In this document: in pieces, positions 35,137 to 43,434 of the stretch
Position numbering within the stretch: position 1 is the first letter of the stretch
Layout: each line of letters opens with the position of its first letter
NCBI RefSeq assembly: GCF_035987325.1
Contig: NZ_CP108488.1
Location: 5,332,001 to 5,396,000, forward strand
Source of the DNA: Streptomyces sp. NBC_01244
GTDB taxonomy: Bacteria; Actinomycetota; Actinomycetes; Streptomycetales; Streptomycetaceae
Length of the DNA stretch: 64,000 nt
Direction of reading: 5' to 3'
The notes under the pieces: model-generated
The model's input: only the letters and a program-made list of their open reading frames with translations
Database searches by the model: none
What the model was told of the DNA's origin: nothing
Made by a program: the position numbers and the translations under genes

Positions 35137-36717
35137 ATGGACACCAGTCGCCTGCTGCGCACCACCGGGACCGTGATCGCCGCTGCGGGGCTACTGCTCT
35201 CCGGGTGCACCTCGGGCGGTTCGGGAACACCCCGCGCCGCCGCGTCGTCCAGTGAGGGCTCCGAGGCGCCGTCGGCCGAGCCGACCGCCGTCCCGGCCGC
35301 GCTGCGCCCGTACTACGACCAGAAGCTGAGCTGGCGCGAGTGCGGTGTGCCCGGCTTCGACTGCACCACCCTGAAGGTCCCGCTGGACTACGAGAATCCT
35401 GAGGCCGGGGCCGCCGGGGATATCGACATCGCGGTGGCCCGCCGCAAGGCCACCGACCCCTCCGAGCGGCTCGGCTCGCTGGTGGTGAACCCGGGCGGCC
35501 CGGGCGGCTCCGGCATCGGATACCTCCAGGCGTACGCGGGCATCGGATACCCGGCCCCGGTCCGCGCCGCGTACGACATGGTCTCCTTCGACCCGCGCGG
35601 GGTGGACCGCAGCAGCCCCGTGGAGTGCCTGAACGGCCCGGCCATGGACAAGTACACGCAGGTGGACCAGACGCCGGACACGCGGGCGGAGCAGGCCCTG
35701 CTGGTGGCCGCCTTCAAGGAGTTCGCGGCCGCCTGCCAGGCGCACTCTCAGCGGATCCTGCCGCACGTGTCCACGGTCGACGCCGCCCGCGACATGGACG
35801 TCCTGCGTGCGGCGCTGGGCGACGAGAAGCTGACGTACGTCGGAGCCTCGTACGGCACCTTCCTCGGGGCGACGTACGCCAACCTCTTCCCGGGCCGGAC
35901 CGGCCGGCTGGTCCTGGACGGGGCGATGGACCCCTCGCGGCCCGCGGTCGAACTGAACCGGGACCAGACGGAGGGCTTCGAGACCGCCTTCCGGGCCTTC
36001 GCCGCGGACTGCGCGAAGCAGACCGACTGTCCGCTCGGCCAGGGCAGTCCGGAGCAGGTCGCGGAACGCCTGAAGGAGTTCTTCCGCAAGGTCGACGCCC
36101 AGCCGGTCCCCACGACCGACCGGGCGCGCCCCGCGCTCGGCGAGTCGCTGGCGACGACCGGGGTGATCGCCGCCCTGTACGACGAGAACGCCTGGCCGCA
36201 GCTGCGCGAGGGACTCAGGGCCGCGATCGACGGTGACGACGGCAACGGGCTGCTGGCCCTCGCCGACAGCTACTACGAGCGCGAGCAGGACGGCAAGTAC
36301 GCCAACCTCATGTCGGCGAACGCCGCCGTCAACTGCCTGGACCAGCCCCCGGCCTTCGCCGGCCCCGAGGCGGTCGAGAAGGCGCTGCCGTCCTTCGAGA
36401 AGGCCTCCCCGGTCTTCGGCTCGGGCCTGGCCTGGGCCTCGCTGAACTGCACGTACTGGCCGACGAAGGCCACCGGCACGGCCGGGGCACTGCAGGCGAA
36501 GGGCGCCCCGCCGATCGTGGTGGTCGGCACCACCCGCGACCCCGCGACCCCGTACAAGTGGGCCGAGGCCCTGGCGAGCCAGCTCGACTCGGGCGTCCTG
36601 CTGACCTACGACGGCGACGGCCACACCGCGTACGGCCGGGGCAGCGACTGCATCGACTCGGCGATCAACCAGTACCTCCTGGAAGGCACCGCTCCGAAGG
36701 ACGGAAAGAAGTGCTGA
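35137..36717 (+). CDS. secreted alpha/beta-hydrolase lipoprotein (tripeptidyl aminopeptidase-like)
   Basis: The 526-residue exported enzyme has lipobox LLLSGC with Cys24. The alpha/beta-hydrolase fold shows LVVNPGGPGGSGIGYL (oxyanion region), nucleophile Ser238 in VGASYGTFLG, and a TAP-like C-terminal domain with an acid in TTRDPATPY and His in YDGDGHTAYG. This matches the Streptomyces SlpD/SlpE and tripeptidyl aminopeptidase group, which removes N-terminal peptides outside the cell. It sits between holB and tRNA-Thr. Substrate specificity is inferred from the family. Confidence 0.88.
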   Translation: MDTSRLLRTTGTVIAAAGLLLSGCTSGGSGTPRAAASSSEGSEAPSAEPTAVPAALRPYYDQKLSWRECGVPGFDCTTLKVPLDYENPEAGAAGDIDIAVARRKATDPSERLGSLVVNPGGPGGSGIGYLQAYAGIGYPAPVRAAYDMVSFDPRGVDRSSPVECLNGPAMDKYTQVDQTPDTRAEQALLVAAFKEFAAACQAHSQRILPHVSTVDAARDMDVLRAALGDEKLTYVGASYGTFLGATYANLFPGRTGRLVLDGAMDPSRPAVELNRDQTEGFETAFRAFAADCAKQTDCPLGQGSPEQVAERLKEFFRKVDAQPVPTTDRARPALGESLATTGVIAALYDENAWPQLREGLRAAIDGDDGNGLLALADSYYEREQDGKYANLMSANAAVNCLDQPPAFAGPEAVEKALPSFEKASPVFGSGLAWASLNCTYWPTKATGTAGALQAKGAPPIVVVGTTRDPATPYKWAEALASQLDSGVLLTYDGDGHTAYGRGSDCIDSAINQYLLEGTAPKDGKKC

Positions 36718-36772
36718 CCCCCACCGAAGGAGCCCTCCCGGGCCCTTGTTCGGGGCACCCCGTTTAACCCTG

Positions 36773-36778
36773 TAGACT
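36773..36778 (+). promoter_or_regulatory. -10 box of tRNA-Thr
   Basis: TGTAGACT (extended -10 with TAGACT) lies 57 bp before the tRNA. A -35 is not obvious: TTGTTC at 36746-36751 is 21 bp away, longer than ideal. Confidence 0.4.
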
Positions 36779-36834
36779 TGGCGCCGCTGCTGATGAGAGG
36801 CTCCCACCAGGGAAATTCTTGTCTTCCCAGCGGT

Positions 36835-36908
36835 GCCGCCTTAGCTCAGCTGGCCAGAGCAACGCACTCGTAATGCGTAGGTCTCGGGTTCGAATCCCGA
36901 AGGCGGCT
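36835..36908 (+). tRNA. tRNA-Thr (anticodon CGT)
   Basis: The 74-nt cloverleaf has acceptor stem GCCGCCT with AGGCGGC, D-arm AGCTC, anticodon stem ACGCA/TGCGT with loop CTCGTAA (CGT anticodon, threonine), and T-arm TCGGG-TTCGAAT-CCCGA. CCA is not encoded. tRNA 3' ends are common integration sites; no repeat of this end was seen elsewhere in the window. Confidence 0.97.
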
Positions 36909-36914
36909 CTGTAG

Positions 36915-36951
36915 AACCCCCAGGACTCACTCGCCGTGACCTGGGGGTTTT
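36915..36951 (+). terminator. tRNA-Thr terminator
   Basis: AACCCCCAGG and CCTGGGGGTT (36915-36924, 36940-36949) form a perfect 10-bp stem, extended inside by TCAC/GTGA, and are followed by TT. It directly follows the tRNA. Confidence 0.85.
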
Positions 36952-37035
36952 GCTATTTCCGGGGTCCGGGTCCGATGGCGCGTGGGGCGGCCGGCGCTGG
37001 GCGCCGTGTGGGCGCCCTGTGGCGGGGGCCTCCGG

Positions 37036-37735
37036 TCAGTGGCCCGTCGTGACAAAGCGGAGGTGGCGGCGCAGGCCGACGGTGCGGCGGTGCTCCTTTT
37101 CGGCTGTGGCGAGCTGGGTGACCAGCCGGTCGTGAGTGGTGCTCGCGTCGGCGAGTTGGGCTTGGCGCTGGACCAGCACCGCTCGTTGGCGCTGGGCGGC
37201 CGTCTGGTGCTGCTGCTTCTCCGAGTTGACCTGCTGCTGGAGTTGGTCACGCTTGCGCCTGGTCGTCTTCTCGGCCTGGGTGATCCCCGCTTCGTACTCC
37301 TTCTTCCACGCGGCGGACTGCTGGCGGATCGCGGCCCGCTCCTGGGCGCTCACGCTGGATGGAGCCGACCTCCGGGCCTGCTGCTCCACCGAGTTCCGCC
37401 AGCTTTTTGGTCCGGATGAGATACGCGTCGCGGTTGCCGTAGTGGCCGCCTTGTAGGTACCGGACCCCGGTGAAGTCGGCAGCTGTGCGGATGCCGGCGT
37501 CGATCAGGGCCCTGACGGTCACGTCACCCAAGTTGGAAAGCTTCTTCACGTTCCGGGTGGGAACCCGGCGGAGTCTGCCCTGGACGTGTGCTTTGACCAC
37601 CGACGCCAGTGCGGCTTCCAGTTGCTGCTGCCTCCTGGCGGACCCTCTGAGCCTCGGCCATCGGGCCCTGTAGCGCATCCACCTGCTGCTGGAGCGCCCG
37701 CATCCTGGCCGCCGAGGCTTGACCTCGGGGCGCCT
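37036..37735 (-). pseudogene. remnant of a helix-hairpin-helix/coiled-coil protein
   Basis: Three consecutive stretches with coding bias lie in three different frames. Upstream is a coiled-coil piece (MRALQQQVDALQGPMAEAQR, about 37640-37720). Next is VPTRNVKKLSNLGDVTVRAL then IDAGIRTAADFTGV (about 37400-37640), a helix-hairpin-helix pattern. Last is a charged coiled coil from about 37389 down to the stop at 37036 (ERAAIRQQSAAWKKEYEAG). Joining them needs two frame changes. The arrangement resembles the C-terminal part of YegI/TerY-linked kinases that carry a helix-hairpin-helix domain, but no kinase domain remains. It lies next to tRNA-Thr, at the edge of the accessory region. Confidence 0.5.
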
Positions 37736-37946
37736 GCGGGTAGAGCCGCGTCCGACGGCCGCGGCCGTGCTCGCACTGGTTGCCACAGGCGCGCTCTGGG
37801 GCTGGGGGAGGTGCCCGGCCAGCCAGTCGGGGGCTCCGCCCCGCCCTACCTCGGCCGTTCCGGCGTTCAGCGTGCCGAGAGGGCTGAGACAGTACGCTGA
37901 ACTCAGCGGGATCGGGCCCGCTCGCATGGTGTCCGGGAGGTGCGTC

Positions 37947-38513
37947 ATGACTGCCGAGACGCCAGCCCCTGCGTGGATGCACGAGCAGATCACGGCGGAG
38001 CAGTACGACTCCTGGTCTGAGGAGCAGTGCGCGGGGATCGAGATCGTGGACGGGATGGTTGTCGTGAGTCCCAGCGCGTCCAAGCGGCACAATCGACTCG
38101 CTCGGATCTTGGCGAACGTCTTGGAGGCGGCCGCAGGGCCGGACTGGAATGCCGATACAGATTTCGACGTCCGGCTCCAGGACGTCCCGCTCACCAATCG
38201 TCGCCCGGATGTCGTTGTCTACCGGGCGGACACGATCGATGTCGCGCCCACCCGTCCCGAGCACGTACTGCTCGTCGTAGAGGTTGTCTCTCCGGGTTCG
38301 GAGACCACCGATCGGATCGTGAAAACGGACCAGTACGCCAAGTCCGGCATCGCCTTCTACTGGCGGGTCGAACAGGCCGCGACCGGGGTCCCTTTGGTGT
38401 ACACCTACGTGCTCGACCCGGCGACCAGGGCCTACCGAGACGGGGACGTGTTCACCGGTGTCGTCAAGGTCTCGGCTCCTTTCCCGGTGGAGTTCGACCT
38501 CGGCCAGATCTGA
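37947..38513 (+). CDS. Uma2 family (DUF820) putative endonuclease
   Basis: The 188-residue protein has a restriction-endonuclease-like fold. Signature residues are visible in GIEIVDGMVVVSP, the central Asp in NRRPDVVVYR, and the acid pair region LLVVEVVSPGSETTDR followed by K-x-x-x-Y. Uma2 proteins are widespread and multi-copy in actinobacteria and cyanobacteria; their biological substrate is unclear. The ATG follows GGGAGGTG. A monocistronic gene on the edge of the accessory region. Confidence 0.85.
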   Translation: MTAETPAPAWMHEQITAEQYDSWSEEQCAGIEIVDGMVVVSPSASKRHNRLARILANVLEAAAGPDWNADTDFDVRLQDVPLTNRRPDVVVYRADTIDVAPTRPEHVLLVVEVVSPGSETTDRIVKTDQYAKSGIAFYWRVEQAATGVPLVYTYVLDPATRAYRDGDVFTGVVKVSAPFPVEFDLGQI

Positions 38514-38530
38514 TCGATCACAGGCCCGGG

Positions 38531-38761
38531 CTATTCGAGGCTCGGATGCTTCCGTACGAGCCGCTTGAGCCATGCCCAGCGGGCGAGCCCGCCTACGGCG
38601 AGGGAGGCGATGATGGCGCCCCAGTCGATGACGTGGGGGAGGCCGGGGAAGAAGGCGAAGAAGGCGAAGGACCCGGCGGTGGCGGTGAGGAAGGCGGCGA
38701 CGCCGGCGCGGCGGCGTTTGGCTTCCCGGTCGGGGTCTTCGGGGGGTGGCTCGGTGGTCAT
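38531..38761 (-). CDS. small membrane protein
   Basis: The 76-residue protein has a charged Pro/Glu/Arg N-terminus and two hydrophobic segments (GVAAFLTATAGSFAFFAFF and WGAIIASLAVGGLARW). Its ATG overlaps the stop of the upstream secreted-protein gene by 4 bp (ATGA), so the two are translationally coupled. Function unknown. Confidence 0.65.
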   Translation of the reverse strand: MTTEPPPEDPDREAKRRRAGVAAFLTATAGSFAFFAFFPGLPHVIDWGAIIASLAVGGLARWAWLKRLVRKHPSLE

Positions 38762-39104
38762 GTGCGGCTCACTTCGTGACGTGGTGACACTGGCCCGACC
38801 CGGCGCACGCCGTTGACGTTGAGGTGTGCGCATGCCCTGCCGTAGCGGGGCAGTGTTGGGGGCGCGTTGTCACGCATCGGGTGGATCTCGCACTCGGTGT
38901 GCGTCGTGCCGCGGGAGGTGCGGGAGGTCTTGTTGTCGGTGTCCGCGTCGGTGAAGTCGATGCGCCCGTTGCAGAAGCCGGCGTTGAGGGCGCCGACGAA
39001 CCCGCAGTCGACGCCGGCGTGCGCCTCGGCGGGCGGTGAGCCGATCAGCGTGGGCGCTGTGGCGAGAGCGGCAAGGATCCGGGCTGTGAAGAGCGCTTGC
39101 CCAT
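38758..39104 (-). pseudogene. secreted Cys-containing protein, apparently frameshifted
   Basis: From about 39075 down to 38758 the frame has strong G/C third positions. It encodes a signal-peptide core (ILAALATAPTLIGS), an AHA cleavage site, and a mature domain starting GVDCGFVGALNAGFCNGRID with four cysteines. No in-frame start has a ribosome site. In the neighbouring frame an ATG at 39104 is preceded by GGAAGGGG and begins MGKRSS, a perfect n-region. Restoring one lost base between 39104 and about 39075 would join the two into a normal exported protein. It could be a real mutation or a sequencing error. No family recognised. Confidence 0.55.
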
Positions 39105-39274
39105 CGGTGTCCCCTTCCGGCGGAATGCGTCTGCCGAACGGAACGCCCGTCGTCGACCCGAGGTTCTGCCCGGAGAGGCAGTCCACTGTGAAGAGTGATC
39201 AGCGGATGGGCATGCTGACCACCCGTAACCGGCGTCCCTGGATGGTGGTTTCGCGCGGTGGCGCCGCGTGAGCA

Positions 39275-39307
39275 GAGGGGGCGCGGAGGGGGCGCGGAGG
39301 GGGCGCG
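39275..39307. repeat. three 11-bp tandem repeats
   Basis: GAGGGGGCGCG occurs three times in perfect tandem. The 355-bp noncoding gap 39105-39459 contains this array and the terminator hairpin at 39415-39442, with nothing else I can support. Confidence 0.75.
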
Positions 39308-39414
39308 GGGTGGATCGGGTGGCACGCAGGGGCCGGGTCGTGCCTGGCTGATCTGGGGAAACAGGATTCCGTGGTACGGCGCGCTGAGCCCGCAGGGATG
39401 ACCTTGTGGGCCAG

Positions 39415-39442
39415 GCCGGACGGCCCGTGGTGGCCGTCCGGC
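39415..39442 (-). terminator. terminator of the leftward T4SS arm
   Basis: GCCGGACGGCC-CGTGGT-GGCCGTCCGGC is a perfect 11-bp stem with a 6-nt loop, 18 nt past the VirD4-like stop. Confidence 0.75.
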
Positions 39443-39459
39443 TGGGTGTTGGGTGGGGG

Positions 39460-41196
39460 TTAGGGGCGGGCGCCCGGGTCGTGTTTGGTGAGGGAGGCCT
39501 TGACCGCGCGGGCGTACGGGCCTTCCCACCAGGGGATTGTTTCCACCAGGACCGGCTTGGTGCCGGAGGCCAGGACGAGGGCCCGGCCGGGGGGCATCGC
39601 GCCCAGGTCGGAGACCTTCAGGACGCGGTCGCGGCGTACGGACTCGTTCATGGTGCGGTTGCCGGACCAGCCGCCGGTCTCCGATTCGCGGGTCGTGGTG
39701 AACTCGCGCAGTTCGTACTCGCCCGCCAGCTCGGACAGGTCGCCCAGGAAGCGGGTGTCGGAGACGCCGCCTCCGTAGACCCGTACGTTCGCGGCGGACC
39801 AGAGCTTCTCCATGCCGCGCTCGCCCCACACCTCGATGCCCTGGGCCCAGGACTGGAGGATCGTCATCAGGATGATGCCGCGTGATCCGTAGTGGGAGTA
39901 GAGGTCGGGCAGGGCGCGCCAGCGGCAGACGTTCGCCGCCTCGTCCAGGACGCCGACCAGCGGGCGTGCCAGCCGGCCGCCGCGCTGGGTCGTGGCGTAC
40001 TCCTCGGCGGCCTCGACGACGGCCACGGTCAGGGCGGTCACCAGCGGGCCCGCCGAGTCGCTGCCCTCGCGGGAGAGCGAGTAGAGGGTGGAGTCGCTGC
40101 GGACGAACTCGCGGGGGTCGAACTCCGGGCGGTCGTCGGAGGCGGAGGCCGGTGTCACCCACCGGTTGACCTCGGGGTTGATGAGGCAGGACGCCATCTG
40201 CTGGGCGACGCCGTAGATGCCGCTGCGCTGCTTGTCGGGGGCGGTGATCACGCCGGCCAGGGCGTCGGCCGGCATGATCTGTCCCGCGCCGCGCAGGATG
40301 CGCTCGGGGGTGTCGTCCTTCGGGTTGGCCAGCCAGGTGTAGATCTGCGTGATCGAGGACTTGGCCGTGGCCGCCGCGAGCAGGAGGTTGGCCAGCAGGT
40401 CCTGTCCTGCCGGGTCGAAGAACGCGTCCGTGGAGGCGTCGGCGTCCCGCGAGCCCGACGCGAAGTGGTCGGCCAGCTTGCGGGCCTTGGCGACGTCGGT
40501 CACGTACGACAGCGGATTCCACCACCATGCGGGCGGTTCCTGGGCCACCTGCTGCGGGTCGAAGACCCACACCGGACCGCGCGCTTCGCGGGGGCCTCGG
40601 GTCGCGTCGACGATGTCCCGCTTGTTGGAGGTGACGAGCACCGCGCCGGGGGCGTCGAGGATCGCGGGGATGGCGCGCCGGGTCGTCTTGCCGGTGCGGG
40701 GGCCCCAGATGTCGATGTGCATGTCTTCGAAGGAGCCGAACAACGGCTGCCGTCCCCGCAGGGAGCGGCCGATGAAGACGCCGGGCACGCTGCTCTGCAC
40801 GCCGAGTCGCTCGGCGGTCGCGGCGGCGCCCTTCATGGTGAGCTTTCCGAGCTCCTCGCCCTGGGCGAGGTGGCGGGCCGCGCCGTCGACGTCGGGCTTG
40901 TTGCGCATGCGCTGGCGGATCCGGTACACGGCGACGCCGGCGCCGGCGAGCAGGAGCGCCTCGCCGGCCGCGACGGCGTTCGCCGCACCGCCCGGCCACG
41001 TGTAGTCGCCCTTGACCAAGGACACGGCGAAGGAGAAGGGGTTGCCCGGCGGGTCCGGTTCACCCTCGAAGGAGGCACCGGCGAGGGCGGCGAGCCACGC
41101 TCCGCAGAGGAGGATCAGGACCGAGCCGACGAGCGCGACGATCTCGATCGTCCAGTCCTCGTCGGAGCGCGGCTTCTTCGGCTGTTGGGCGGTCAT
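39460..41196 (-). CDS. VirD4/TraG-like type IV coupling ATPase
   Basis: The 578-residue protein is the predicted coupling protein that feeds substrate to the secretion channel. Two N-terminal membrane helices (about residues 20-40 and 70-90) precede a cytoplasmic P-loop domain: Walker A IDIWGPRTGKTTRRAIP, Walker B PLVGVLDEAANVC, and a TraG/TraD-type GRALVLASG near the end. The ATG at 41196 has GGAAGGAAAG upstream; earlier in-frame codons have no ribosome site. It is the last gene of the leftward arm, 168 bp after the cell-wall hydrolase gene. The T4SS genes to the right support the role, but no relaxase is visible to define the cargo. Confidence 0.9.
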   Translation of the reverse strand: MTAQQPKKPRSDEDWTIEIVALVGSVLILLCGAWLAALAGASFEGEPDPPGNPFSFAVSLVKGDYTWPGGAANAVAAGEALLLAGAGVAVYRIRQRMRNKPDVDGAARHLAQGEELGKLTMKGAAATAERLGVQSSVPGVFIGRSLRGRQPLFGSFEDMHIDIWGPRTGKTTRRAIPAILDAPGAVLVTSNKRDIVDATRGPREARGPVWVFDPQQVAQEPPAWWWNPLSYVTDVAKARKLADHFASGSRDADASTDAFFDPAGQDLLANLLLAAATAKSSITQIYTWLANPKDDTPERILRGAGQIMPADALAGVITAPDKQRSGIYGVAQQMASCLINPEVNRWVTPASASDDRPEFDPREFVRSDSTLYSLSREGSDSAGPLVTALTVAVVEAAEEYATTQRGGRLARPLVGVLDEAANVCRWRALPDLYSHYGSRGIILMTILQSWAQGIEVWGERGMEKLWSAANVRVYGGGVSDTRFLGDLSELAGEYELREFTTTRESETGGWSGNRTMNESVRRDRVLKVSDLGAMPPGRALVLASGTKPVLVETIPWWEGPYARAVKASLTKHDPGARP

Positions 41197-41364
41197 GGTC
41201 AGGTCTTTCCTTCCGCAGGGGCGGGCGCGGCACGGAAGACGACGAGGCCATTCCCGTCCCGGAGGATCCCGTATCCGTTGCTTGTGACTTCCGGGATGCC
41301 GTCGCACGGGGGAAGGGTGGCGCCGACGGCGCCGCCCTTCCCCTCCGGGCAGCGTGCTTCTCCT

Positions 41365-43428
41365 CTAGGCATGTTCATCGGTACCGGCCTCGGCGGGATC
41401 GGTGCCCGGAGGGATCGGCACCCGGTACACGGCGGTGATCGGGTCCTGCACGTCCCAGGTGCTGAACTCGACGTTCTTGCCGGGGCGCGGGGCGTGGAGG
41501 ATCTTCTTGCCGGCCGGGTCCCACACGATGCCCACGTGCTCGGAACCCCTCTTGCTGGGGTTGAAGAAGATCAGGTCGCCGGGCTGCGCCTGGCTCAGGT
41601 CGATCTTGTACGCACGGAGCCGGTCCTCCTGCACGTACGTGGTCGCGCCGACGTCGATCTTGCCGCCGCTCGCCTGGTAGTAGATCCACTGCGTGTAGCT
41701 GGAGCAGTCGAAGGACACCGGGTTGTCGCCCTGGAGCCGCGGGGCGCCCCAGACGTACGGCTGGCCGATGCCGCGCTGGGCCCAGCGCAGCGCCGCCCGC
41801 ACCACCGGGTCGTTGGCCTGCGGCAGTACGCCGGTCACGCCGGCGCCGTCCGGGGGAACGCCGGTGCCCTTGCCGTTCGCGGCGCATTCGGCGTGCGAGG
41901 CGTCCTTGCCCTTGCCGTCGCCGCCGGGAACGGTGCCGTAGTCGGGGTCGCCCGAGATCTTGCCCTGCAGCCAGCTCTGGGGGTCGATCATGCCGGGGCC
42001 GTTGTCCTGGCCGGGGACGAAGGGGTTGTCGACGCCCGGGATCCGCACCTCCCAGTGCAGGTGCGGGCCGGTGACGTTGCCGGTGGCGCCGACGGTGCCG
42101 ATCTGGTCGCCGCGCTTGACGGTGCTGCCCACCGAGACCGAGATGGTGGTCTGGTGCGCGTACAGGGTGACGACGCCGTTCGCGTGCTCGATGTTGGTCT
42201 CGTTGCCGTACGAGCCGCCGTTGCCCGCCTTGATCACCTTGCCGTCGGCAGGGGCGTAGATCGGGACGCCACTGTCTGCGGTCAGGTCGAGCCCGGTGTG
42301 GTAGCCGAGGCTCCAGTGGGGGCCGCTCGCGCGGTATTCGGTGCCGATCTGGTAGGTGCCTTCCTTCATGGGCCACTGCCAGTTCTTGCCGTCCGGGGGC
42401 GGGGGAGCGGCCGGCCGGATCAGCGGACGCGAGAACGCGACCGGCTCCATGCTGCCCGCCGTGCCCTGGCTCGCCGGCGCGTCGCCGCCGTAGGGCGGGG
42501 TGGACCAGGAGCGGGGCGGGGACGCGACGATGCTCAGCGCCTCGTTCGGCTGGGCATCGTTGCCGACCGGCTCGGGGATGTCCGAATGCTGTCCGAGCGT
42601 GGGGAAGTTGGGGTTCTTCTCGACGGTCGTCTTCAGGTGGGCGTACCAGCCCTCGATCAGGCTCTTCTCACCGGTGAGGTTGCCGCGGTAGCGGGCCGCC
42701 TGCGTGAGGACCACCCGGGGGTAGATGGTGTTGTCCCTCTTCGAGCCCGAGTAGGACAGCAGGGCGTCCCAGGGCTGCGTCTCGGCCTTCTTCGCGTGCA
42801 GGAAGTTGGCGGCGGCGAAGGACGCGTCGTCGATGTTGTAGAGGTCCTTCGTGCCGTCGCCGTTGCCGTCGGCGCCGTAGTCGGTCCAGGCGTCGTTGCC
42901 GAACTGCAGCAGGCCCATGTAGCCCGCGCTGTTCTTGCCTCCCGGCGCGGCGGACGCGTCCTGGCCGAACTTGGTCTCCTGGTACATCTGCCCGACGATC
43001 AGCGTCCAGTCGAGCCCCTCGTAGCGGGCCGCGGCCCGCATCGCGGCCAGGATCATCCGCGGGGGTATCTCGTTGCGGGCCGTCTCGCTGGGCATGTAGA
43101 CCTTGCCGGCGGGCATGATCGGGTTGGTGGCCGCCTGGTCGCCGGTGTTGCCCCCGCCCGCGTTCTCACCGTAGTTGCCGCAGGCCGCCTGCGCGGCGCC
43201 ACTGCCGATGCCCCCCAGCAGGCCGCTGATCATGACCACGGCGAGGAAGCCGGCACCGCCGATCGGCAGCAGGCTGCCGGCGCCGGCGATCAGCAGCCAC
43301 TTGTTGCCGCCCTTCTTGCCACCGCCGTTGCCGCCCCCCTGGCCTCCCGCCAACTGGGCGGCCATTTTGGCGGTTTTGGCCACCTTGGCGGCCTTCGATG
43401 CGGCTGCCAGTACGGCAGGAGCCACCAT
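41365..43428 (-). CDS. triple-domain peptidoglycan hydrolase of the T4SS
   Basis: The 687-residue membrane-anchored enzyme has an N-terminal helix at about residues 44-70. Residues 120-265 are a lytic-transglycosylase-like domain (Glu151 in VGQMYQETKFG). Residues 370-475 are an M23/LytM peptidase (His377 and Asp381 in HTGLDL; His456 and His458 in HLHWEV). Residues 545-680 are an NlpC/P60 peptidase (Cys575 in FDCSSYTQW, His631 in HVGIVW, His645). Together these could cut both glycan strands and peptide bridges so the apparatus can cross the thick wall. ATG start with GGGGGAG upstream; it lies 6 bp after the VirB8/TcpC-like gene, so the two are co-transcribed. Confidence 0.9.
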   Translation of the reverse strand: MVAPAVLAAASKAAKVAKTAKMAAQLAGGQGGGNGGGKKGGNKWLLIAGAGSLLPIGGAGFLAVVMISGLLGGIGSGAAQAACGNYGENAGGGNTGDQAATNPIMPAGKVYMPSETARNEIPPRMILAAMRAAARYEGLDWTLIVGQMYQETKFGQDASAAPGGKNSAGYMGLLQFGNDAWTDYGADGNGDGTKDLYNIDDASFAAANFLHAKKAETQPWDALLSYSGSKRDNTIYPRVVLTQAARYRGNLTGEKSLIEGWYAHLKTTVEKNPNFPTLGQHSDIPEPVGNDAQPNEALSIVASPPRSWSTPPYGGDAPASQGTAGSMEPVAFSRPLIRPAAPPPPDGKNWQWPMKEGTYQIGTEYRASGPHWSLGYHTGLDLTADSGVPIYAPADGKVIKAGNGGSYGNETNIEHANGVVTLYAHQTTISVSVGSTVKRGDQIGTVGATGNVTGPHLHWEVRIPGVDNPFVPGQDNGPGMIDPQSWLQGKISGDPDYGTVPGGDGKGKDASHAECAANGKGTGVPPDGAGVTGVLPQANDPVVRAALRWAQRGIGQPYVWGAPRLQGDNPVSFDCSSYTQWIYYQASGGKIDVGATTYVQEDRLRAYKIDLSQAQPGDLIFFNPSKRGSEHVGIVWDPAGKKILHAPRPGKNVEFSTWDVQDPITAVYRVPIPPGTDPAEAGTDEHA

Positions 43429-43434
43429 CGCGCG

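Noticed and set aside
36890..36908. tRNA-Thr 3' end as an attachment site of an integrated T4SS element
   Set aside because: I found no second copy of the tRNA 3' sequence between 37 and 64 kb and no integrase, so integration here is not supported within the window.
38870..40999. A 709-codon minus-strand frame overlapping the VirD4-like gene
   Set aside because: The +1 shadow of the VirD4-like gene; Arg-rich with no recognisable motif.
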